This document shows positions 14,056-24,100 of a stretch of DNA of 43,944 nucleotides, in pieces; position 1 is the first letter of the stretch; each line of letters opens with the position of its first letter. The DNA is from a virus. The notes beneath the pieces were generated by a model, which was not told the DNA's origin, did no database searches, and was given only the letters and a program-made list of their open reading frames with translations. Where the stretch lies: positions 1 through 43,944 of IMG/VR virus record IMGVR_UViG_3300032240_001906. One strand, 5' to 3'. Both the position numbers and the translations under genes were made by a program.

Positions 14056-15252
14056 ATGCCAAGACTGTCTTTATACCGCCCCGAAAAAGGGTCAGATTTT
14101 AAGTTTTTAGATCGTGTTATCAACGAGCAATTCCAGGTGGGCGGAACAGATGTTTTTGTCCACAAATATCTAGGACCTATAGATCCTTTAGAAGGTGAAG
14201 CTAGTCCTACGCAACCTAACAATGCTAATTTTATAAAAGAACTAGGAATACAAGATGTATTGCTAATGGAAAACCGTGATAGACACTACGAGCCGGATGT
14301 ATATGTTGTACGTGGTATCTATGACATGCAAGACATTGATTTTAACCTAAGTCAATTTGGTTTATTTTTACAAAACGATACAATATTTTTAATGTTTCAT
14401 TTACGTGGTAGCTTTGAGTCACTGGGAAGAAAAATCATGGCAGGCGATGTAGTTGAATTGCCACATAAAAAAGACGAATATGCTTTAGATGATAGCACGG
14501 TGGCATTAAAAAGATTCTATGTAGTACAAGACGTAATTAGACCAGCAAAAGGTTATAGTCAAACGTGGTATCCTCACTTAATACGTGCCAAGTGCGTACC
14601 GTTAATTGATAGTCAAGAATTTAAAGAAATACTTGACAGCGATGCTGGAGCAGGTGATGGTAGTACACTAAGAGATTTGTTGTCTACATATAACAAGAGC
14701 ATTGAATCAAATAACCAAGTTATTGCTCAGGCAATTGCTGATGCTCCACAGAGCGGATATAATACAACTAACTTGTATGCTATGTCTGTTAGTAAAGACG
14801 GACAGATAATTCCTGCTGATGCGACCAACGAACTTGATACTGCCGCTAGTGGACAAGATGCTAGTATTGTAGTCCAAAGCCCGTCAACAACTATGTATGT
14901 AGGCTACTTAACAGGAGATGGTGTTCCTCCAAACGGAGCTCCATACGGCTTTGGAATCACGTTTCCTAGTAATCCTGATTCAGGATCGTTCTATCTTAGA
15001 ACAGATTATATGCCAAACAGATTGTTTAGGTACGACGGAACTCGATGGGTTAAGTACGAAGACAAAGTACGCATGACTATGAACAACTTTGGTTCTCAAG
15101 ATGTTGCTACAGGTACATTTGTTGGCGATGAAATAAGAGAAACACAGAAAAAATCTTTCATTAATAATACAGCAACTAATGTTATAGCTGGAAAAGTTGT
15201 AGTTGAAAGACAAGCTCTAAGTAAAGCATTGAAACCCAAGGCGGACAATTAA
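14056..15252 (+). CDS. gp14: Neck protein gp14, with C-terminal extension
   Basis: The first 190 residues match T4-like gp14: MPRLSLYRPEKGSDFKFLDR, QFQVGGTDVFVHKYLG, MENRDRHYEPDVYVVRGIYD and YVVQDVIRPAKGYSQTWYPH. gp14 joins gp13 on the portal side of the neck. This protein is 398 residues against 256 in T4. The extension contains a fibre-like module at residues 303-333 (FPSNPDSGSFYLRTDYMPN, then RYDGTRWVKYE), the same style as the N-terminus of the 391-aa fibre protein. I chose the ATG at 14056 because the homology begins there and the late box lies 7 bases before it; the longer reading frame from 13972 overlaps gp13. The stop codon abuts the gp15 ATG. Confidence 0.93.
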   Translation: MPRLSLYRPEKGSDFKFLDRVINEQFQVGGTDVFVHKYLGPIDPLEGEASPTQPNNANFIKELGIQDVLLMENRDRHYEPDVYVVRGIYDMQDIDFNLSQFGLFLQNDTIFLMFHLRGSFESLGRKIMAGDVVELPHKKDEYALDDSTVALKRFYVVQDVIRPAKGYSQTWYPHLIRAKCVPLIDSQEFKEILDSDAGAGDGSTLRDLLSTYNKSIESNNQVIAQAIADAPQSGYNTTNLYAMSVSKDGQIIPADATNELDTAASGQDASIVVQSPSTTMYVGYLTGDGVPPNGAPYGFGITFPSNPDSGSFYLRTDYMPNRLFRYDGTRWVKYEDKVRMTMNNFGSQDVATGTFVGDEIRETQKKSFINNTATNVIAGKVVVERQALSKALKPKADN

Positions 15253-16644
15253 ATGGATTATTTCTACGACGGTCAAGTACGCAGATACTTGACACAATTT
15301 ATGAGAATTTTAAGTAACTTTAGCTATAAAGATGCTAAAGGTCAGCTTGTGCGTGTGCCTGTAAGATACGGAGACATGAACAGACAGGTTGCTCAGATTC
15401 TAAATAAAAACAGTGAAAACGCTATGCCTAGTGCTCCGTTTATTGCTTGTTACATTAAAGAATTATTGTTTGACAGAACAAGACTACAAGACCCAACATT
15501 TGTTAGTAAAATCAATATTAGAGAACGTGAATTTAATAGTGAAACAAATTCTTATATGAATGTTCAAGCGGCAAACTATACAGTTGAACGTATTATGCCT
15601 AGCCCTCATGTAATTACTTTTCATGCCGATATATGGACTACCAACACTGAACAAAAATTACAATTGTGGGAGCAGATAGCTGTGTTGTTTAACCCTAGCA
15701 TGGAATTACAAACCACAGACAACTATATTGACTGGACAAGTTTAAGTGTACTCACACTTGAAAATCAAACATGGAGCAGTAGACAAATTCCCCAAGGTGT
15801 TGAACAAGATATTGATATACTTAACATGGTTTTTAAAGCACCTATTTGGATTACGCCACCTGCTAAAGTCAAGCAGTTAGGCATTATTACTAAGATTATC
15901 ACAGATGTTCATTCTTTTGCTTCAGGAGAAATTGGCACAGAATATGGACTATCGGGAGCAATTGATACTTTTGCTACTACAGAAAGTAGAGTAGTTGTTG
16001 CCCCCGGAGGTTATAATCTTTTAGTTTCTGACAACGGCGCAATATTGCTAAATCTTTTTGAAAACCAAGGAGACACTGTAGATCCATTAGTTCCTGGTAA
16101 CATGGCATCTTGGTATAAACTATTAGATCTTTATCCTGGACAATTTAAAGCAAACCTTAGTCAACTAAGATTAAAAAAATCTAATGGTGGAGAAATTATT
16201 GCTTATATTAGTGTAGATCCTTTTAATGACACTAGGATGGCATTAAACATTGATCAAGAAACTATACCTAGCAACAGTGAAATTGTTGGACGCACAACTA
16301 TAGATGCTATTATTAATCCTGAAACTTTTAATCCATTAAAACGTGTTGTCGCAGGTACAAGATATTTAATTTTAGAAGATATTAATAAGCATATCAACGA
16401 CGAAGATTATACAGGACCGGTAGCATGGAAAAATGCCGATCAATCTGACTTCCGTGCCAATGCCAATGACATCATTGAATGGAATGGTAGTATGTGGAAT
16501 GTAGTATTCAATTCTGAAGAAACCACAGATGTTATATACATAACTAATTCATACACAGGCATTCAATACAAATGGGAACACGGGTCGTGGGCCAAGAGTT
16601 TTGAAGGTCTTTACAATAGTGGAGATTGGCGATTAATTCTATGA
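15253..16644 (+). CDS. gp15: Tail terminator / sheath stabiliser gp15, with C-terminal extension
   Basis: gp15 caps the tail tube and sheath and docks them to the neck. The N-terminus MDYFYDGQVRRYLTQFMRI, then VRVPVRYGDMNRQ and PFIACYIKELLFDRTR, corresponds to the opening of T4 gp15 (YFY..SFRRY ... IRVPITY ... LPRINLHL); ERIMPSPHVITFHADIWT matches the next T4 block. Length is 463 residues against 272 in T4. The added C-terminal part (about 240-463) ends with two aromatic modules, IIEWNGSMWNVVF and YITNSYTGIQYKWEHGSW, similar to those in gp14 and gp18. The start directly follows the gp14 stop, and the stop overlaps the Nudix ATG (ATGA), so the three are probably one operon. Confidence 0.92.
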   Translation: MDYFYDGQVRRYLTQFMRILSNFSYKDAKGQLVRVPVRYGDMNRQVAQILNKNSENAMPSAPFIACYIKELLFDRTRLQDPTFVSKINIREREFNSETNSYMNVQAANYTVERIMPSPHVITFHADIWTTNTEQKLQLWEQIAVLFNPSMELQTTDNYIDWTSLSVLTLENQTWSSRQIPQGVEQDIDILNMVFKAPIWITPPAKVKQLGIITKIITDVHSFASGEIGTEYGLSGAIDTFATTESRVVVAPGGYNLLVSDNGAILLNLFENQGDTVDPLVPGNMASWYKLLDLYPGQFKANLSQLRLKKSNGGEIIAYISVDPFNDTRMALNIDQETIPSNSEIVGRTTIDAIINPETFNPLKRVVAGTRYLILEDINKHINDEDYTGPVAWKNADQSDFRANANDIIEWNGSMWNVVFNSEETTDVIYITNSYTGIQYKWEHGSWAKSFEGLYNSGDWRLIL

Positions 16645-17066
16645 GTCAGATAATATGTAGCGGCGGATTTTTTCTAGCAAAAGATACAGGCAGATTTTTA
16701 CTGTTATTAAGAAATCAAGGAAAGACGGCTGGCACATGGGGATTAGTAGGAGGCAAAAAAGAACCTGCCGATAGCACACCGGTTGATGCCTTAGTTAGAG
16801 AAATACAAGAAGAAGTTGGTAAAACTCCTCAAATAAAAAAAATAGTTCCACTAGAACTATTCACCAGCAACGATCAAAATTTTCAATATAATACCTATGT
16901 ACTCATAGTTGATCGAGAATTTGTACCTGTGTTAAATGACGAACATGCAAGTTATGCGTGGTGTAGTTTTGATCATTGGCCCAAACCCTTACATCAAGGT
17001 GTAAAAAACAGCCTAAGTAACAAAGTTATCAAAGCTAAACTAGAATTATTGTTAGATCTACTATAA
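16641..17066 (+). CDS. Nudix hydrolase (141 aa)
   Basis: Nudix enzymes split nucleoside diphosphates linked to other groups (for example oxidised dNTPs, ADP-ribose, NADH or capped RNA). The fold starts with SGGFFLAKDTGRFLLLLRN, continues TWGLVGGKKEPADS and carries the helix REIQEEVG. The Nudix box is near-canonical: there is one extra residue between the first Gly and the RE, and Asp replaces the first Glu. I cannot tell the substrate. The ATG at 16641 overlaps the gp15 stop; an upstream TTG at 16626 is less likely. It is the last gene of the gp14-gp15 unit and ends at the terminator at 17067-17098. An enzyme at the end of a late structural operon is unexpected. Confidence 0.88.
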   Translation: MSQIICSGGFFLAKDTGRFLLLLRNQGKTAGTWGLVGGKKEPADSTPVDALVREIQEEVGKTPQIKKIVPLELFTSNDQNFQYNTYVLIVDREFVPVLNDEHASYAWCSFDHWPKPLHQGVKNSLSNKVIKAKLELLLDLL

Positions 17067-17098
17067 AAGAAAACAGGACCCAAAGGTCCTGTTTTCTT
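17067..17098. terminator. Bidirectional terminator between convergent genes
   Basis: A perfect 14-bp stem (AAGAAAACAGGACC at 17067-17080, its complement at 17085-17098) has a 4-base loop CAAA. Runs of A on one side and T on the other make it functional for both the Nudix gene and the 81-aa gene arriving from the right. Confidence 0.93.
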
Positions 17099-17110
17099 GA
17101 GTGCGTTAAA

Positions 17111-17356
17111 TTATTGTAGATTAACAGTTTGTGGTTGACCTGCGCCGCCTTGTCCAGCTTGTTGTTGAAGTTGTTGTACTTGCTGATTAGCTTGTGCTCT
17201 AACAATGTCAATAACCGGTGCGCTGGTTTCAAACGGTAATTTAATCAATCCCATGATAACGACATTTAGTTCGTCAATAGATAAATCTAAATTAATTCTA
17301 GCTTGTTGTTGGCCTTGTTGTGTTGCTTGGCCTTGTGGTAATGGTGTACCTGTCAT
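17111..17356 (-). CDS. Small Gln-rich protein (81 aa), function unknown
   Basis: A polar, Gln-rich N-terminus is followed by a predicted helical core, INLDLSIDELNVVIMGLIKL with PFETSAPVIDIVRAQAN, and a second Gln-rich tail (QQVQQLQQQAGQG). I recall similar short proteins with a helical core of this type in aquatic phages, often near fibre genes, but no function. It is the last gene of the rightward block and is closed by the bidirectional terminator. It has an AGGAGAA ribosome site and an exact TATAAATA late box 27 bases upstream, so it should be strongly expressed late. A fibre assembly or small decoration role is possible only as a guess. Confidence 0.8.
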   Translation of the reverse strand: MTGTPLPQGQATQQGQQQARINLDLSIDELNVVIMGLIKLPFETSAPVIDIVRAQANQQVQQLQQQAGQGGAGQPQTVNLQ

Positions 17357-17383
17357 ATATTCTCCTGGAATGTTATATATGTT

Positions 17384-17391
17384 TATTTATA
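17384..17391 (-). promoter_or_regulatory. Late promoter box TATAAATA (exact T4 consensus)
   Basis: On the minus strand TATAAATA is identical to the T4 late promoter consensus. It lies 27 bases before the ATG of the 81-aa gene, which has an AGGAGAA ribosome site. Confidence 0.75.
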
Positions 17392-17416
17392 TCGGTATTT
17401 AATCAGTGATTAAAAA

Positions 17417-17806
17417 TTAGGTCTGAGCAGGAACTGGTGGAGGAGTCATTTTTGGTCTGTCTTCCTCTGGGATCCAAGGCATGGAATCGGCAGCTACTTC
17501 AACTGCAGTAAATTTCTTAGCATCGATGGCTTTTTGTATTTGTTCATTTACGTGTTTTTCGTATTCATCAACTACAACAGGCTTGATCCATCCTAGAACG
17601 ATTTCTTCTGTTAATTCGTTGTAAGGAATGTACTCTTCGGGATCAACTTTAGAGATATCCAAAGGAGTTGCTCCAGAGAACTCGCCCTCATTTCCGTCTT
17701 CGTCTGTGCCAATTTTTTTCCAATATGTTTGGAAAATAGCTTCTTCTAAGCCGTGTTTATCAATTTTCTTTAAACTTGTTAATTTCCAAGTGTATGTAAT
17801 AGCCAT
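17417..17806 (-). CDS. DUF7936-type small phage protein (129 aa)
   Basis: The order ITYTWKLTSLKK ... GLEEAIFQTYWKKIGTDEDG ... EGEFSGATPLD ... YIPYNELTEEIVLGWIKP ... HVNEQIQKAID matches a small family common in tailed phages of aquatic bacteria, which I associate with DUF7936 from memory. The first half looks like a beta domain and the second half a short helix, followed by a Pro-rich tail. The role is not known to me; family members usually sit beside tail fibre genes, as here. A CAGGAG ribosome site and overlapping late boxes (17832-17843) precede it. Confidence 0.82.
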   Translation of the reverse strand: MAITYTWKLTSLKKIDKHGLEEAIFQTYWKKIGTDEDGNEGEFSGATPLDISKVDPEEYIPYNELTEEIVLGWIKPVVVDEYEKHVNEQIQKAIDAKKFTAVEVAADSMPWIPEEDRPKMTPPPVPAQT

Positions 17807-17831
17807 TTAATAATCTCCTGAGATTTTGTTG

Positions 17832-17843
17832 TATTTATTTATG
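17832..17843 (-). promoter_or_regulatory. Overlapping late promoter boxes before the 129-aa gene
   Basis: On the minus strand CATAAATAAATA contains two overlapping NNTAAATA boxes (17836-17843 and 17832-17839), 25-29 bases before the ATG, with a CAGGAG ribosome site between. Confidence 0.6.
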
Positions 17844-17844
17844 T

Positions 17845-18162
17845 TTAATTTTGTCCGTCGCTATTTGCAGCCGCCAGAGCTGCCGATGCAGCCAGTGCTG
17901 CAACAGCCTGCTCTTGAGCAGAATTACCAAAAATTATATTCCAAATAGCTTGGGTCGCTGTGCTTTCTTTGGATATATCACTATTGACTGTTAATCTACT
18001 GCTTTCCAAATGTGTTGTTGTCTGGTTAGTATCTGTGTCAGTGTAAGAAATCAAAGTGTCCACAAACATCACATCCTGCTGTTCTGCCTGTACACCCCTG
18101 GGCTGTGTGGATTCAGCGTGATATCGTATACTGACTACATCTGTCTTTTTTGTAATTGCCAT
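17845..18162 (-). CDS. Small protein of unknown function (105 aa)
   Basis: I do not recognise it. The first 60 residues are beta-like (DVVSIRYHAE, DVMFVDTLISYTDTD); the end is a helical, Ala-rich tail (AQEQAVAALAASAALAAAN). It starts 3 bases after the stop of the 3524-aa fibre gene with an AAGGAA ribosome site overlapping that gene's end, so it is co-transcribed with the fibre. This placement directly behind a fibre with an S74 domain is where fibre attachment or assembly proteins are often found, but nothing in the sequence proves it. Confidence 0.75.
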   Translation of the reverse strand: MAITKKTDVVSIRYHAESTQPRGVQAEQQDVMFVDTLISYTDTDTNQTTTHLESSRLTVNSDISKESTATQAIWNIIFGNSAQEQAVAALAASAALAAANSDGQN

Positions 18163-18165
18163 TTA

Positions 18166-21100
18166 TTAGTTTCCTTTAACCGTATTTAACTCGGCGCGAA
18201 CCTCATCGAGTTCTTTCTTCAAATCCTTGATGGCTTCAATCAACAATCCTGCCAAGTTGCCGTAGTTCACCCCGTATCTATCTGTGTTTTCACTGTATGA
18301 AACTGCTTCTGGAACTATGCTCATTATTTCTTGTGCGATCACACCCAATTCTCTATCATTTAAAGTACTAGTGTAACCTGATTCCTCGCCCTCTGGTCGA
18401 TCAGTTCTATTGTAGTATACTCCTCGAAGTTGTGTAACTTTTCCTAGGGCATTATCAATTGTGATAATATTTTCCTTGCTACGGGCATCAGAATAAGCGT
18501 ACACGTTACTGGTGGCATATACTGTACCGTTGACAAATAATGCATAGTTACTATTATTACCGCCGTTAATGCCCACAGTGGCATTACTAGGTTGTCCATA
18601 GATTGCCCAGCCGCCGCTGGCATTATAGATACCCCATGTACCGCCATTACCCATGAATGTGGTATTACCGTACTGGATATTATAACCCTGCCAGCCGTTC
18701 AATCCGCCGCCATATGTGGACACATTACCGTAACTGCCGTAGCCGTTGACCTGAATGATACCATATCCGTAGTTTTGGAAATACAGTCCACAACCTTGTG
18801 GACGGAACCAGTTGTCTGCCAACACATAGCTCAACTGGCTGGTGCTGTTGGGATCCATATAGTAACCACTGTTATTGTAATCGTAGAATATTGTACCGTA
18901 AACAGCACCAGTAAAGTAACTGTATCCGTTGTAGTTGCCGCTGTTTAGATAGCGTACCCAACCGCTGAAGCTGTTGTTGGAAATATTACGTTGGTATAGG
19001 TTGTTGGCGTTATCTTCCCAACCATAGGCAATCTGTGTACCCCAGTATCCGCTACCGTTGCTGTGACGCAGACTGTCATAGAAAAACCATGTACCACTTG
19101 GGCCGCCACCGGGTACATCTCCGTGGAAAGCTCTGGAATATGCTGGAGTATTTCTAAATGCATCTGCATAATCTGTTGTATTGTATCTAGGAATTTGATA
19201 TCCACCAATTCTCCATACATTGGAATCGCTGTTTGCATCTAAATAATATCCAGTATTGTTAGCATCGTAGTAAATTGGAGATTGCATTGCTCCGTTTGCC
19301 CATACAGTACTTCCGTTATCCCAACGTAAGTTCCAACCTACAATACTATTTCCACCACCGTAGCCTAAGCGCCAATCGTTGGCGCTAACGTTGCTCATCA
19401 TACCCCACCATGTTGAGGCGTTGTTCATCATGAACGAACCGTTGTTGTTATATGCGTTGTGTTGATAGCTAGCACCGTTAGCGGCGACTACATAGTTCAA
19501 GTTGCTTGTACCGTTTGGATCGCAATAATAACCTGTGTTATCGCTGTCGTAGAAGATGTTGGCATACAATGTGTATCCAACGTTTCTTCCTGACAACATA
19601 ATTTCGTACCAACTGTATGTAGAACCACCCCATTTACCTCTTAGCCACCAACGACTTCCCTGATCTGCCGCTCCGACCAACTGAAAGCCAAAACCATAAC
19701 TGCCACTGCTGGTATAGTGCATGCCAGACTGAATACCTTGAGTATGTACATATCCGCCACCTTGAGGATGATCTGTGTTATAACCCCAGCAGTCGTAGAA
19801 ACCTGCTCCATAATACCAGAAATCGCTCCATGTTCCGTAACTTGTACCCCAACCGTGTGTATTGGTCCAATAGTTAGTATCGCCGGTAATATCGCTTCTA
19901 GGTGTACCACGCCATTGGATGTTTAATCTCTGGTTTGTAGCCGCAGTAATTCTGTTAAGGTTTGATGTACCGTTAGGGTCGGTATAATATCCTGTATCGT
20001 TTTGATCGTAGAATATTGGACTACGCATGTCGCTGGTACTACGGGCACTACCTCCTCCAACAGCAAAGTTCCAACCGCCGTTTTCAAACAAGATCATACC
20101 ATGGCTGGACAAGTTACTGGCGGCGCCGCCTGCGTTAGGATGACTCCATGCTAGACCGTACAAGTTACCAGTGTTAGAACCATCAGCTGGTAGCACCCAT
20201 GATTCGCCCATGGAGAATATCAACTGGTATCGATATGAACTGTATACACCATATACACCAATACCGTAGTTAGTAAACACCAAACGATCATTCATGTAAA
20301 CTTTGGCCAATTGACTTGAGTTATTAGGATCCAGATAGTAACTGGTGTTATCTCTATCGTAGTAGATATAGGCACGTATACTTGTATCGTTGTAGAAGAT
20401 ACCATATGTTTCAATACCGTTACCTGGTGCTAGATACATGTGAGTATATCTTGTACCACCTGTGCCTGACGTAGCAGTATAGAAATACCACTGACCTCCA
20501 GTACCAAATCGCATATACGCTTGGCCAAAGCTGGTGTTAACACGACCAAAATAGTAGGCCGGGGCATTACTGTTACTGCCGTTATCTACGTTGTAACCGA
20601 ACCCTGCCCAGTCCCAGGTATTGCCTGGTTCACTACACCACATTTGTAGTTGAACGTTACCAGTACCAGCACCGTTGTTGGCGGCAGTTAGTCTGTTTTT
20701 AATTGTAGAACTACCGTGAGTACCGTTGTTCCAAATACCGCCATACAAGTAAGTATCGCCGTTGGGGTTTACATAATAGGTAGTGTCATCTCTATCGTAG
20801 AAAATACTGGCTCTAGCAGAACTTCCTGCTATGTCTAACCAGTCTCCGCCAGAAAGACGTGCTCTCCAGTTTCCGTCCTGGTTTAGGAAACCAAAGTCGT
20901 TGCTGGTAGTTCCATATACATAACCACGAGTGGTACTCAAGTGATTTGAACGGAACTGTAGTTTTACGTTGCCTCCACTGCCAGTGATACCCCATCCTTC
21001 GCTGTTTTCACCGAAGAAGTGTATACCGTAGTCTTGGTTATAGATACCTTGGTTACCGTAGAATCTACCCCAGCCTGTAAAATATATATTGCTTACTCTT

Positions 21101-24100
21101 GAATAACTATTTGGATCCATGTAGTAGCTGGTATCATCTTTGTCGTAGAAGATAGGACTACGCATTGATCCGTTGGCGTATAAACTAGCACCAGTATCTA
21201 ACCACATCAATGCTGGATAACTCCAGTTAATACCTACACCGTAGTGAGGGTTTGTGTTGTTGTCAAAGTATCCAAAACTTAATTCGTTGGGGTTTTGGTT
21301 AGCAATACCCATGCTCCAACGACGATAGCCGCCACCACTGGTCAAGTAACCAATCATACCCATAACAGGACCGTGAGTGGTGTTACCGCTGTTGCTATAG
21401 GCATTCAGGTACATGTGTGGATAGTACGGAGCATTAAAGAATACCTGATAACGAGCATCGTCTGCGTAGACTTTGCTAGTGTCGCTTGGGCCAGTTTGTA
21501 ATGTCCACCCACTGGTAGAACCACCTATTCTTAATATTTTGAGTAAACTAATACTATTTGGATCTGTGTAATATCCTGTATCATTTGAATCATAGAAAAG
21601 TGGTGCTCGGAATGAAGCAAGTTCAGTGGTATTGTCACTATATGTGTAAAGTCTGTCAGTACCATTGTATTGTGTTCTAAATCCAGGACTTGTACTACCT
21701 CCATCAACAGTGGTTGAGTTAATGATAACAAAACCGCCTCGAATCAAGATTGAGTCATCGGCGTCGTTTTCTGTACGAATTACTAGGCGAGAAGTTTCTC
21801 CACTGGACAAGTTTGTGGCAGTTTCATAATAAATCTGTGCGCCGTCACTGGGGTAATTAACACCGCTTCGGAAATCAATTGTTGCACGACCGTAAGTGCT
21901 TTCAGACAACAATACCAAGTTGGCAGTACCTGAACCATAAGCTCCTCGACCAGTTGATACGTTTGCAGCAAGCGTTAAGCCGCCAAGATTTGAAGTGTTG
22001 TTAGGGTCTAGATAATAGCCAGTGTTATTACTATCATAGTATATAGGTGCTCGAACATCTGTGTTACTATAAACACGGTTAAATGTTACGTCATAACTAG
22101 TTTGGTTATAGGTGTTGTAACTTTGATAGATTGTAGGTGTTAACGCACGATCGTATCCGCCGGGCAATCCAGTGTCTGTGATACTAGTTACACGGTTGGT
22201 AGGAAACGTAGCGTAAGGAACATAGACCTTGACTGTAAAACCTTGCCAGTAACCATTACGCGGCCACCAGAAGCACAAGTTACCGCCATATCTAATAACC
22301 TGTAGACCAGAGATAGGACGACCGTTACTGATAAAGCTAACGTTGATGTTGGTGGCCGAGTAGATATAACCTTGACCTTGTATGCTCCAAGGCAAGTCTG
22401 TAGCGTAGCTATTACCTGTAATTTCAATGACCCATGGATCACCGTAGTCGGGCATTGGTATACTGGTCTGTACTAATGTACCATTAGTAAAGTCTCGATT
22501 AGAAGTCCATGGATAATATGATGTATTAAGAACTGTGTTACCACCAACTAGTAAACTGTTTACTGTTAAAGCATTTAAATTAGTAGTGTTATTTCCATCA
22601 ACATAATATCCAGTATTATTGGTGTCGTACCATATAGGTGAACGTAAGGATCCGTAGGCAGTAAAGATCGCAGATTGATCTAATCGTGCTCTAAAGTCAG
22701 CAACACCGCCTACGTTACCATAGAATGTTAAATCGTCTGTGGAATCAACACCTGTATAACCTATTGCCCAGTTACCGTTATAATTGCCTTCATCTCGGGT
22801 GAAACGAATTCCGCCCCATGTGGCTCTAGTTGGAACACGAACACGCAGGCCTTCTGCCCAACTTGCGCTACGAGCGTACGATTCAATATTTCCCGCAATT
22901 CGTAAACTAAGACCGCTTGAGTTTGGATCTAAGTAATAACCGGTATCGTCTAGATCATAGAAAAGAGGCGATCTTGTTGAACCAGCAATGTTTGCGTAAC
23001 CATAACTGTTTGTAATCAAGTTACCATATCGGAACTGCCACCATTCGGTTGGATAACTGTCATTGCCTCCAATAGCCATATACCAGCCAGCACCCCATCC
23101 ATTGGCATCTTTGTATATACCTGTGGACACGTGAGTTCTATAACCAGCGTTGTATAATACTGTTTGATGAGTCAGAGGTTGGAATTGTCCTGTACTGCCG
23201 GCACTAGGATCGTAGTTTCTTGTGGAAATTGGAGCATCTGTTAAACCAGTTACTGCTGTTGTTCCATAATCTGCTGGATTTCTTGTGTACAAGTTACCAC
23301 CAATTAAATTCAATCGAACAAACTGAGATGTACCGTTTGGATTGGCGTAGTAGTTTGTATCATTCTGATCGTAGAATATCGGAGATCTAACAGATCCATC
23401 AACATATAAATTCTGTCCCCAATCTAATAACATTAGACGTGTGCCTATGTTATTAGAACCAGCTCCAACAAAACTAGTAGATTCCCAAGTATGACGTCTC
23501 CAGGCAAATGATCCCGACCCGTCATTACCTGTGTAGAACACCATTTCACCTAATGAACTACCATTGCTGGCATATTGTTGATAGATACCCGATGATTCGC
23601 CGCCTGTACTAAAACCAATACCGTATGGAACAGGCCAGTCACCACCTGTTCTATACAAGGCGTACGGTGCTATTGATGCAGCACCAGTGAAGTGAACAAA
23701 TGCTCCTGTGATATCAACACCGCTCGGTGTTGCTAATAAGTTGTTACTGCTATCGTAGGCACCATAGTGTGTGACACTACCTTGTAGTGCTCCTGAAAAT
23801 TGTAAATTCTTTAAACGTGTTGTGTTGTTAGGATCTACGTAATAGTTTTGATCGTCGAGGTCATACCACTTTCTAGTGTAGAAGTTACCACTGTTGTCAA
23901 AGGCAGCAGAAATAGCATTCCAAGCTCCAAATGTTACACCGTTGCTTCCATTAATGTTAATGGCTCCGGTAGATGAACCTAGTAACGTTCCGCCTTGCCA
24001 CCCAGTACTAAAAGCGTGAATGGTCTGTAGATTACTTTGGTTTTGATAGAAGCGAATACGACCGTAACTACCAGAATCGCTGCCTGACCAGATACTCAAT

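Noticed and set aside
14016-14222. Upstream in-frame start for gp13
   Set aside because: It would extend antisense through the start of gp14 and past its own late box; known gp13 similarity begins at 14015.
16626-16640. TTG start for the Nudix gene
   Set aside because: The ATG at 16641 makes the usual ATGA overlap with gp15 and begins right before the conserved fold.
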